A stretch of 37,183 nt of DNA from Endomicrobiia bacterium (lineage in GTDB: Bacteria; Elusimicrobiota; Endomicrobiia; DTEH01), in the NCBI GenBank assembly GCA_025059805.1, contig JANXDG010000044.1, positions 1 through 37,183 on the forward strand, given 5' to 3'. This document shows positions 14,763 through 22,248 of the stretch, one piece after another. Below the pieces are notes generated by a model. That model was not told where the DNA came from, did no database searches, and worked only from the letters and a program-made list of their open reading frames with translations. Both the position numbers and the translations under genes were made by a program. Every line of letters starts with the position of its first letter. Positions within the stretch are counted from its first letter, which is position 1.

Positions 14763-16586
14763 ATGATAAAAGAAGAAAGTATAAAAAAATTATTAGAAGT
14801 TGCAGATATTGTAGAAGTAATCAAAGAATATGTACCGAATCTTAAAAGAAGCGGGAAAAACTATTTCATTTTGTGTCCATTTCATAGCGAACGTACACCA
14901 TCGTTTTCAATTGCTCCTGATAAAAATTTTGCACATTGTTTTGGCTGCGGATATACAGCTAATAGTATAAAATTTGTCCAAGATATTGAACATATAAGTT
15001 TTGTAGAAGCAGCTGAAAAGTTAGCAAGAAAGTTTAATGTTCAACTTGAGTATATTAGTACCGAAGAACAAAAACTCCTAAAAGAAAGATATGATGAAGT
15101 ACAGTTTTTATCTGAACTTTTGACAAACGTAGCTGAAGTATATCATGAGATATTGGTTAATTCTACTTTAGCAGTAGATGCAAGAAAGTATCTTGTTAAT
15201 CGTGGGATAAAGATGGAAACAGTTGAGCAGTTTAAACTTGGCTATGCTCCTTCAGGGAATTATATCGCTAAAAATTATAAAGATATACCAAAACTTGCTC
15301 AGTACGACTTAGCTTCGTTACATAAAGCAGGAATTGTAAATTTTTATGAACCAGATGGAAAAACTTACAGTTCTACAAGTAAATTTGATCATCCATACGA
15401 TTATTTTAGAAACAGAATATTATTCCCAATTTTTAATTTACGAGGAAAAGTTATAGGTTTTGGTGGCAGGATTGTCCCCGGCGGATGGACGGAATATAGT
15501 GATGCTAAAGAACCGCCAGTATATTTAAACAGTCCTGAAACAGCAGTTTTCAGTAAAGGTAATATTTTGTATGGTCTTTACCAAGCAAAGGATCATATAG
15601 TAAAAGAAAAAACAGTGTGTATAGTGGAAGGATATATGGATGTGGTTTTGTTGTCACAGGAAGGGATAAAAAATGTTGTTGCACCATTAGGTACTTCGTT
15701 AACAGAACAACAAGTAAGGTTGTTAAACAGGTTCACTCAGAGGATCTATCTTATGTTTGACCCTGATGATGCAGGTGCGGAAGCAACATTATCTGCCGCA
15801 AGGATTATATTTTCAATGGGCGGGTATCCAGAAGTAGTTTCGCTTGATGAAAATATCGATCCAGATGAGTATATACTGCGCTACGGATATGAAAAGACTA
15901 AGAATTTATTTAACAATAGTTTATCTGTAGTGAAATATCTTGTGGGTCGGTACAGAAAAAGTAAAGCAATAACATCTGTTATTGACAAAATCTTGTTATT
16001 GCGTAAACTGATGGAATTAATTAATAGTATCTCTGACACTATCATACAATCTGAGGTGATAAAAGAACTTTCAGTAGAGTTAGGTTTGAATGAACAGGAT
16101 GTACGTACCGAACTTAAAAAATATAAAAGGCGTATTAGTAACACTGACATACAAAAGATTGTTAGTAATAAACCGTACTCATGTGAAGAAGAACTGCTTT
16201 GGATTTGTATTCATTATCCTGAGATGATAGAAAACATACCAGCAGAGGTTTTTTCTCATAACAATTGGTATTTAGAGATTTTTAAGAAACTTAAGGAATG
16301 TTATACGACGAGTGGTGATCTTAGCAAGTTATTTACACTCTTAGATGATGATGAAAGCAAGACACTGATTTCAAGGATGGTTTTTGATGATAGAAAACTT
16401 GTTGCTCCTGTTGATGAGAGGGTAAAAACTCTTTATCTTGAAATATATAAGGTGAAAACAAAACAAAGATATAAAGAACTTAAACCAATTATAGATGAAA
16501 TGTTACAAGGCAAGATAAACTACGATGATCAGTTAATTAATGAGTTTAAACAAATTGTTGCAACATTAAAGATTACACGGAGGTAA
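14763..16586 (+). CDS. dnaG: DNA primase
   Basis: 607 residues with the full DnaG plan. The N-terminal CHC2 zinc ribbon has C38-Pro-Phe-H41 and C59-x-x-C62; the RNA-polymerase core follows. The TOPRIM centre has E289-Gly-Tyr-Met-D293 and D333-Pro-Asp-Asp-Ala-Gly. The C-terminal helical region (about 440-607) should bind the replicative helicase. It makes RNA primers at the replication fork. No clear ribosome site precedes the ATG, which is 6 bases after the previous stop, so translation is probably coupled. The stop overlaps the ribosome site of rpoD. Confidence 0.95.
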   Translation: MIKEESIKKLLEVADIVEVIKEYVPNLKRSGKNYFILCPFHSERTPSFSIAPDKNFAHCFGCGYTANSIKFVQDIEHISFVEAAEKLARKFNVQLEYISTEEQKLLKERYDEVQFLSELLTNVAEVYHEILVNSTLAVDARKYLVNRGIKMETVEQFKLGYAPSGNYIAKNYKDIPKLAQYDLASLHKAGIVNFYEPDGKTYSSTSKFDHPYDYFRNRILFPIFNLRGKVIGFGGRIVPGGWTEYSDAKEPPVYLNSPETAVFSKGNILYGLYQAKDHIVKEKTVCIVEGYMDVVLLSQEGIKNVVAPLGTSLTEQQVRLLNRFTQRIYLMFDPDDAGAEATLSAARIIFSMGGYPEVVSLDENIDPDEYILRYGYEKTKNLFNNSLSVVKYLVGRYRKSKAITSVIDKILLLRKLMELINSISDTIIQSEVIKELSVELGLNEQDVRTELKKYKRRISNTDIQKIVSNKPYSCEEELLWICIHYPEMIENIPAEVFSHNNWYLEIFKKLKECYTTSGDLSKLFTLLDDDESKTLISRMVFDDRKLVAPVDERVKTLYLEIYKVKTKQRYKELKPIIDEMLQGKINYDDQLINEFKQIVATLKITRR

Positions 16587-16593
16587 CCCAGAA

Positions 16594-18300
16594 GTGAGCA
16601 GTAAGGAAAGAATTGTTAAAGTTTTAATGGAACAAGCTAAAAAATATGGTTATTTAACTTATGATGATATTAATAAAACAATGGATGAATACGAAATAGG
16701 GAGGGACGAAATAGAAACCTTTATTGAATTTTTAAATGAACGCGGTGTTAGAATCATAGGTGAAAAAGAACAAAAAGAGTTACTTAGAGAGATTGAGATT
16801 TCTGACGAGATTATCCATGAAGAACCTATAAGAATGTTTCTTAACGAGGTTAGTAAGATAGATACGATAGACAGAGAGACTGAGATTAGTATTGCAAAAA
16901 ATATAAGAGCAAACGAAGCAAGGTTGTTATCTATTGTTTTAAGTTCACCGATTGCAATCCGTGAAATTAACAACTGGTCAACTTTGGTTAAAAAAAACGA
17001 GATGACACCTAAAGAATTGATGAAACGTGGCCGAAAAACAAAACGTTCGTTACAAAAAATGAGGAAAAAACTTAACACGATTGTTAAATCTGTTAATAAA
17101 CTACTAAAAAAACTTTTCTTCCTAAAGAAAAAATTAGACAACAAAAATTTGCCGTTAAAAAAACAGGTTAAGTATCAGAACCAAGTTGAGAAGTTAAGGA
17201 TGAAGATAGCAAATAAAATTATGGGTTTGGAATTAAATACTGAAAGGATTAAACGGTTAATAAAAAGAACAAAAAGTATAACTGAAAAAATTATCCAATA
17301 CATAAATGAAGTTAAAAAATACGAACAAATATTCCAGGTAAATTGTGATACAGCAATGAAACTCTTTCAGGATCATAAGAAAGGTAAAGTATCAGCTGCA
17401 CAGTTTAAACGTATGACAGGGTATAGTGTTACAGCGGCAGAGACTATACTGAATAATTATCAGAAAGTTTTAGCAAAATTAAATCATTATAAAAAAGAGT
17501 TTAACATAACAGAGGATGAGGTTGTAAAACTTGATACACAGATTAGTCAGATAGTTCACGAAATTGAAAAAGATAAACTAAGAATGATACAGGTTAACTT
17601 AAATCTAGTTGTGTCCTTCGCAAAAAAATTCTCCATACTTACTGGTGAGGACATTAACGACTTGATACAGGAGGGAGCAACAGGTCTTGCTAAAGCAGTA
17701 GAGAAGTTTGAGTGGCGCAAAGGTTACAAATTTTCTACCTACGCGCACTGGTGGGTACGACAAGCAATAAGTAGATATATGGCAGAATATACAAAGACAA
17801 TAAGATTACCTGTTCATATAAGAGAACTTGTCTCTAAAATGATAAAAGTTTATAAATCTCATCAATACAAAGTGCAAAGAGAAATTACAGTTGATGATTA
17901 CGCACGTGTACTGAAAGTTCCAAGGAAGAAAATTATAGACACGCTCAATGTGTTATTAGATCCAATATCTTCTTTTACCCCAAGAGGACAAGATGAAGAT
18001 TCTGTACTACAGGACTTTATACCGTCTCCTGAGAAAGAAACACCTTTAGTACAGATATTTCAGTCATACAGGCGCGAAGTTTTAGAAAAAGCAATGGATA
18101 GGTTTCTTGACGAACGTGAGAGAAAAATACTTAGGATGAGATACGGTCTTGATGGCAAAGAATATACTTTGGAAGAGGTTGGAAAAATTTTTAAAATAAC
18201 GAGGGAACGTGTACGTCAAATTGAAGCCAAAGCAATACGCAAATTGCGTTCACCTGAAGCATTAGAAGTGTTACGTGAAGTTTACCCTGTTAAAGACTAA
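16594..18300 (+). CDS. rpoD: Primary sigma factor (RpoD/SigA)
   Basis: 568 residues starting with GTG; the GGAGG ribosome site (16579-16583) abuts the dnaG stop, implying coupling. Region 1.1 (about 5-55), region 1.2 (about 76-105), a long Lys-rich helical non-conserved insertion (about 125-325), region 2 (about 328-405), region 3 (about 406-480) and region 4 (about 495-560, with the HTH ending Thr-Arg-Glu-Arg-Val-Arg-Gln-Ile-Glu) are all present. It directs core RNA polymerase to housekeeping promoters such as the TTGACA/TATAAT-type sites seen here. Against the common Phe-Ser-Thr-Tyr-Ala-Thr-Trp-Trp core, this protein has His instead of Thr, and the usual Thr-Arg-Ala-Ile-Ala-Asp-Gln of region 2.4 reads Ser-Arg-Tyr-Met-Ala-Glu-Tyr. 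Confidence 0.95.
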   Translation: MSSKERIVKVLMEQAKKYGYLTYDDINKTMDEYEIGRDEIETFIEFLNERGVRIIGEKEQKELLREIEISDEIIHEEPIRMFLNEVSKIDTIDRETEISIAKNIRANEARLLSIVLSSPIAIREINNWSTLVKKNEMTPKELMKRGRKTKRSLQKMRKKLNTIVKSVNKLLKKLFFLKKKLDNKNLPLKKQVKYQNQVEKLRMKIANKIMGLELNTERIKRLIKRTKSITEKIIQYINEVKKYEQIFQVNCDTAMKLFQDHKKGKVSAAQFKRMTGYSVTAAETILNNYQKVLAKLNHYKKEFNITEDEVVKLDTQISQIVHEIEKDKLRMIQVNLNLVVSFAKKFSILTGEDINDLIQEGATGLAKAVEKFEWRKGYKFSTYAHWWVRQAISRYMAEYTKTIRLPVHIRELVSKMIKVYKSHQYKVQREITVDDYARVLKVPRKKIIDTLNVLLDPISSFTPRGQDEDSVLQDFIPSPEKETPLVQIFQSYRREVLEKAMDRFLDERERKILRMRYGLDGKEYTLEEVGKIFKITRERVRQIEAKAIRKLRSPEALEVLREVYPVKD

Positions 18301-18327
18301 GTATTGAATAACTATGAATAGTTTTGT

Positions 18328-18362
18328 AAAAGTATCTTGTCAATAAAATTTAAGACTTTTTT
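18328..18362 (+). promoter_or_regulatory. Hairpin with T-run in the rplT leader
   Basis: AAAAGT-at-CTT (18328-18338) can pair with AAG-ACTTTT (18352-18360) around a 13-base loop, with one two-base bulge, and ends in a T6 run (18357-18362) directly before the rplT ribosome site GGGAGG (18363-18368). It could be a weak terminator of the rpoD operon or a leader element for L20 autocontrol. The stem is AT-rich and therefore weak. Confidence 0.35.
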
Positions 18363-18379
18363 GGGAGGAAAAATAACAG

Positions 18380-18772
18380 ATGAGAGTAAAAAGTGGTGCT
18401 TATACCAGAAGAAGGAAAAAAGATGTATTTAAATTAGCAAAAGGGTATTATGCAAAACTTGGTTCTGCATACAGGCAGGCAAAACAACAAGTATTACGTT
18501 CACTGAAGTTTCAGTACATTGCGCGTAAAGATAGAAAATCTGTTTTTAGAAAATTGTGGATTACAAGAATTAACGCAGCTGTTCGTGAACACGGACTTAC
18601 TTATAGCAAGTTTATTAACCTTTTGAAGAAACTTAATATTGGTTTGGACCGGAAAATTCTTGCATACTTTGCCTGTGAAGAGCCTGATACATTTAAGCAG
18701 ATAATAGAATTTGTAAAAAATCATGCCAATGCAAAAGATAAAACTGCAATGTCAGTTGAAACTTCTCCATAA
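18380..18772 (+). CDS. rplT: 50S ribosomal protein L20
   Basis: 130 residues, slightly longer than the usual 115-120 because of a Lys/Ala-rich tail. The N-terminal half is the basic L20 extension (Arg-Arg-Arg-Lys-Lys, Lys-Leu-Ala-Lys-Gly-Tyr), followed by [11 protein letters not shown] and the globular domain. L20 is an early 23S assembly protein. GGGAGG (18363-18368) precedes the ATG. Normally it follows infC and rpmI; neither is here, and the gene instead follows rpoD and precedes potassium transport genes. Confidence 0.94.
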   Translation: MRVKSGAYTRRRKKDVFKLAKGYYAKLGSAYRQAKQQVLRSLKFQYIARKDRKSVFRKLWITRINAAVREHGLTYSKFINLLKKLNIGLDRKILAYFACEEPDTFKQIIEFVKNHANAKDKTAMSVETSP

Positions 18773-18803
18773 AACATAAATTTTTACTCCCACCTTAAAG
18801 TAT

Positions 18804-20141
18804 ATGAAATCACAGATTTATAAATTGATATTAGGATTTTTTATTATACTTATTTTTTGTGGCACTATATTTTTGTCACTGCCATGGGTGGCTAACAGGC
18901 AGGTACCTTTGATTGATAGAATATTTACTGTGACATCTGCAGTGTGTGTGACCGGTCTTACTGTTTTGGATATAAGTAGCACGTTTAACTTTGCTGGACA
19001 GTTAATAATATTGTTGTTAATACAAGTTGGTGGTTTAGGATATATGATACTTGGTACACTTATAATTGTGCTGTTTGGAAAACTTAGTTTGGTGCAGAAA
19101 AGTGCGGTTGGTGAATCACTTAACGTTGTAGAGTTTAACACAATCTCGCAGATTATACCGTTAATGAAAAAAGTTTTAATTTTGACTTTTATATTTGAAT
19201 TTATTGGGGCATTATTACTTTTTTTAAAATTTTTTATCGGTGAACAGTTAAGTGTCTCAACAAGTATTTGGTATGCTGTTTTTCATTCGGTAAGTGCATT
19301 TTGTAACGCAGGTTTTAGCTTGTTCCCTGATAGTTTTGTTAGATATAGAGGAGATTTGGCAATAAATATAATTATACCTTTATTAATAATCTCAGGCGGT
19401 CTTGGATTTTTTGTATGGTTAGAAATTTTGCAGGTGTTGCGTAAAAGGAAAGAAAATTTTAGTTTACATACAAAAATAGTAGTTTTAATGACATTAGTTT
19501 TAGTTCTTATAGGTATGTTGGTTATTTTTATTTTTAACAATTATAATTTTTCACTTCAGAAAATACCGTTTAAAACACGAGTGTTGATAAGCTGGTTCCA
19601 AGCAGTAACTCCACGTACTGCTGGGTTTAATACGTTTCCAATACAGGAGTTATCGCCAGTGTCAATAATGATAATTATTCTGCTGATGTTTATAGGTTCA
19701 TCGCCAGGGGGTACTGGTGGTGGTATAAAAACCACTACATTTTTTGTGTTGATGTCAAGTGTTTATAATTATATTGCTGGTGAAAGATATGTAACAGTTT
19801 TTAAACGTAGAATAGATACCAATGTGATTCTTAAAAGTTTTACAATCTTTTTTATTTCGTTATGTTGGGTATTCTTAGTATCAATGTTATTTTCTTGGTT
19901 TAACTATACATACGATGTAGTTAAATTTTCATTTAAAGAGATCTTCTTTGAAACCGTATCTGCATTTGGAACGGTAGGACTGTCACTAGGGATAACACCT
20001 TATATTGATAATTTTGCTAAAATTTTGTTAATATTAACGATGTTGTTTGGCAGAGTTGGTGGTCTGGCTATACTTTCGTTGTTACTAACAAAAGAACAGA
20101 AAGAAATTAAGTATTTAGAAGAACCAATTTCTGTAGGATAA
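18804..20141 (+). CDS. Potassium uptake transporter, TrkH/KtrB family
   Basis: 445 residues, the length of KtrB-type rather than the longer TrkH proteins. It is a polytopic inner-membrane protein built from four M1-P-M2 units. The four pore loops are visible: Thr-Ser-Ala-Val-Cys-Val-Thr-Gly (44-51), Phe-Cys-Asn-Ala-Gly-Phe, Thr-Pro-Arg-Thr-Ala-Gly-Phe-Asn-Thr and Ala-Phe-Gly-Thr-Val-Gly, each with the filter glycine. A Gly-Ser-Ser-Pro-Gly-Gly-Thr-Gly-Gly-Gly segment precedes the mobile M2C3 region. It conducts K+ (often with Na+ dependence in KtrB). The regulatory RCK subunit is the next gene, 54 bases downstream. No clear ribosome site is seen. Confidence 0.9.
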   Translation: MKSQIYKLILGFFIILIFCGTIFLSLPWVANRQVPLIDRIFTVTSAVCVTGLTVLDISSTFNFAGQLIILLLIQVGGLGYMILGTLIIVLFGKLSLVQKSAVGESLNVVEFNTISQIIPLMKKVLILTFIFEFIGALLLFLKFFIGEQLSVSTSIWYAVFHSVSAFCNAGFSLFPDSFVRYRGDLAINIIIPLLIISGGLGFFVWLEILQVLRKRKENFSLHTKIVVLMTLVLVLIGMLVIFIFNNYNFSLQKIPFKTRVLISWFQAVTPRTAGFNTFPIQELSPVSIMIIILLMFIGSSPGGTGGGIKTTTFFVLMSSVYNYIAGERYVTVFKRRIDTNVILKSFTIFFISLCWVFLVSMLFSWFNYTYDVVKFSFKEIFFETVSAFGTVGLSLGITPYIDNFAKILLILTMLFGRVGGLAILSLLLTKEQKEIKYLEEPISVG

Positions 20142-20195
20142 ATATATTTTAATTTTATTTGTTAAAAGCTACTTTTATGGGAGGTTTGATTTCTG

Positions 20196-20903
20196 ATGGC
20201 AGAAGAAAAGTATAAGACGTTTGTAGTTATAGGATTGGGAGTTTTTGGTTCACATGTCGTTCGTCACTTAGCAAGATATAATGTTGATATAATAGGAATA
20301 GATAAAGATGAAAAAAAAGTAGAGGCTGTGAAAGAATTTTTGAGAATACCAGTTGTTGGTGATGCTATGGATGCTGAGCAACTTTATCAAGCCGGAGTTA
20401 CACCTCAGGACGTGGATGTAGCGATTGTAGCAATTGGTGAAAGTGTTGAAGCTAATGTTTATGTATCTTTATTATTGAAAGATATGGGAATAAAAAAAGT
20501 GATGTCTCGCGCATTGAACACTCAACATGCAAACATTCTTGCTAAAATAGGTGTGGATAGAGTTGTTTTCCCTGAAGAATCTACTGCTGAGAATCTTGTG
20601 CATGAGTTGTTATCGCCACAAATAATAGATAGACTTGAGTTATCAGAAGAATACAGTATAGCAGAGGTTACTCCTACAAAAGAGTTTTATAATAAAACCA
20701 TACAACAATTAGCTATACGGACAAAATATAAAATAACAGTTTTAGGAATAAAACGTAAGACCGCAGTGATAGACGAAACTGGTGAGACAGATACAAAAGA
20801 CGAGATAGTATTGTTGCCAGGTCCTGAGGAAAAAATTTTGCAGGGTGATATTTTGATTGTTATTGGAAAAAATATGGATATAGAAAAATTTAAGAGTCTG
20901 TAA
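20196..20903 (+). CDS. Potassium uptake regulatory subunit, KtrA/TrkA family
   Basis: 235 residues with one RCK_N and one RCK_C domain, the KtrA arrangement. The Rossmann loop is Gly13-Leu-Gly-Val-Phe-Gly18, with an acidic residue ending the second strand (Ile-Gly-Ile-Asp) and the Val-Gly-Asp-Ala motif. The C-terminal RCK_C (about 145-235) starts around Ile-Ala-Glu-Val and ends with Gly-Asp-Ile-Leu-Ile-Val-Ile-Gly. It forms a cytoplasmic ring under the TrkH/KtrB channel and gates it according to nucleotide. GGGAGG (20179-20184) precedes the ATG. Its transporter is the preceding gene. Confidence 0.92.
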   Translation: MAEEKYKTFVVIGLGVFGSHVVRHLARYNVDIIGIDKDEKKVEAVKEFLRIPVVGDAMDAEQLYQAGVTPQDVDVAIVAIGESVEANVYVSLLLKDMGIKKVMSRALNTQHANILAKIGVDRVVFPEESTAENLVHELLSPQIIDRLELSEEYSIAEVTPTKEFYNKTIQQLAIRTKYKITVLGIKRKTAVIDETGETDTKDEIVLLPGPEEKILQGDILIVIGKNMDIEKFKSL

Positions 20904-20918
20904 AAAGGTATATAAAAA

Positions 20919-21209
20919 ATGACAAACGAGGAAAAACAAAAAGAAGAGGATTTATTTGAAACGGGTAAATTTTATCTTCTTAATAATCGCTATGACGAAG
21001 CGTTAAAGATATTTGAACAATTACTTAAATGTTGTCCTGACAACCCAGAAGTTTACTACCACATAGGACTTATCAAAGAAGCTAAAAATGAACTTATAGA
21101 CGCTAAAAATATGTTTCTTGAAGTATTGAAACGTAAACCTAACCACAAACTTGCCAAAAAACATCTTAACAAACTTATAGGAATAAATGATGAAGGACAA
21201 AATAAGTAA
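20919..21209 (+). CDS. Small TPR protein
   Basis: 96 residues, cytoplasmic, with two tetratricopeptide repeats at about 10-43 and 44-77: Tyr-Asp-Glu-Ala-Leu-Lys-Ile-Phe-Glu-Gln-Leu-Leu then Pro-Asp-Asn-Pro-Glu-Val-Tyr-Tyr-His-Ile-Gly. It has no signal peptide. AAAAGG (20903-20908) precedes the ATG. The gene's end overlaps the start of pheS by about 20 bases, so the two are translated from one message. TPR proteins bind other proteins; nothing shows which partner, and a link to the Ktr system or to pheST is only positional. Confidence 0.78.
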   Translation: MTNEEKQKEEDLFETGKFYLLNNRYDEALKIFEQLLKCCPDNPEVYYHIGLIKEAKNELIDAKNMFLEVLKRKPNHKLAKKHLNKLIGINDEGQNK

Positions 21210-22245
21210 GTCAGGTATAGAACAGTTAAGGAAAGAATGCTTGTCTGAGATAGAAAGTGTGACAACATCCCAGGAAGAATTAGAAAAGATTAGGATTAAG
21301 TATTTTGGTCGTAAAGGTAAGTTTAAACAAATGTTTGAAGTTTTGAAGGAAATACCTTTAAATGAGAAAAAAATATATGGTGAACTACTAAATAGTGTTG
21401 TAGCAGAGTTAAAGTTAAAGTTAGAAGGTAAGCTTAAGGAACTTTCAGTAAAAAAGGTTAAAGAGAAAAACGAATTGTCTATATTGGAACTAACTTTACC
21501 AGGAATGAAGTTTTCTATTGGCAGAGTTCATCCGTTACAAAAGGTTTATGACGAAATTATTGATGTTTTTTTGAGGTTAGGTTTTGATATAAAATATGGG
21601 CCGGAGATAGAGTTTGAAGATTATAATTTTACGATGCTTAATATTCCGTATGACCATCCTGCAAGAGATATGCAAGATACTTTATATTTAGATCTCCCTG
21701 TTACAAAAAATGGTAAGTTACTTTTAAGGACACACACTTCGCCTGTACAAATTAGAGTTTTACTTAGTGAGAAACCGCCTATAAAATCAATAATGCCAGG
21801 TAGGGTCTACAGGCACGAAAATTTAGATGCTACACATTTGTTCAACTTTCATCAAGTTGAAGGACTTGTAGTAGATAAAGGAATTAGACTTTCAGACCTT
21901 AAAGGAGTATTAACATATTTTGTAAAGTCAATTTTTGGCCAAGATATTAAATGCAGGTTTAGACAATCGTACTTCCCGTTTACTGAACCTTCACTGGAGA
22001 TGGACATATGTTGTCTTGTATGCAAAGGTGAAGGATGTGGTGTATGCAAAAATTCTGGTTATGTTGAAGTATTAGGTTGTGGTATGGTACATCCTCAGGT
22101 TTTGTATAATGTAGGGCTAGGATATGAAGAATATACAGGTTTTGCATTTGGTCTTGGAGTGGAACGTATTGCAATGTTGAAATATAGAATTGACGATATT
22201 AGATTATTTTACGAAAACGATATAAGATTTATTAATATGTTTTAA
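21190..22245 (+). CDS. pheS: Phenylalanine--tRNA ligase alpha subunit
   Basis: 351 residues (a second ATG sits one codon upstream at 21187). The N-terminal coiled coil (about 5-90) binds tRNA. The class II catalytic core shows His-Pro-Leu-Gln, Phe-Asp-Ile-Lys-Tyr-Gly-Pro-Glu-Ile-Glu, His-Pro-Ala-Arg-Asp-Met-Gln-Asp-Thr-Leu-Tyr, Thr-His-Thr-Ser-Pro-Val-Gln, and the Gly-Arg-Val-Tyr-Arg-His-Glu motif 2. Motif 3 has Gly-Leu-Gly-Val-Glu-Arg. After Phe-Pro-Phe-Thr-Glu-Pro-Ser a Cys-rich loop (Cys-Cys-x-x-Cys ... Cys-x-x-Cys) is the zinc-type variant found in many bacteria. It charges tRNA-Phe as an alpha2beta2 enzyme with PheT. Confidence 0.95.
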   Translation: MKDKISKSGIEQLRKECLSEIESVTTSQEELEKIRIKYFGRKGKFKQMFEVLKEIPLNEKKIYGELLNSVVAELKLKLEGKLKELSVKKVKEKNELSILELTLPGMKFSIGRVHPLQKVYDEIIDVFLRLGFDIKYGPEIEFEDYNFTMLNIPYDHPARDMQDTLYLDLPVTKNGKLLLRTHTSPVQIRVLLSEKPPIKSIMPGRVYRHENLDATHLFNFHQVEGLVVDKGIRLSDLKGVLTYFVKSIFGQDIKCRFRQSYFPFTEPSLEMDICCLVCKGEGCGVCKNSGYVEVLGCGMVHPQVLYNVGLGYEEYTGFAFGLGVERIAMLKYRIDDIRLFYENDIRFINMF

Positions 22246-22248
22246 ATT

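Noticed and set aside
16659-17144. 161-codon open frame on the minus strand inside rpoD
   Set aside because: It is antisense to the Lys-rich helical insertion of RpoD, has no family signature and no ribosome site; it arises from the skewed codon use of the real gene.
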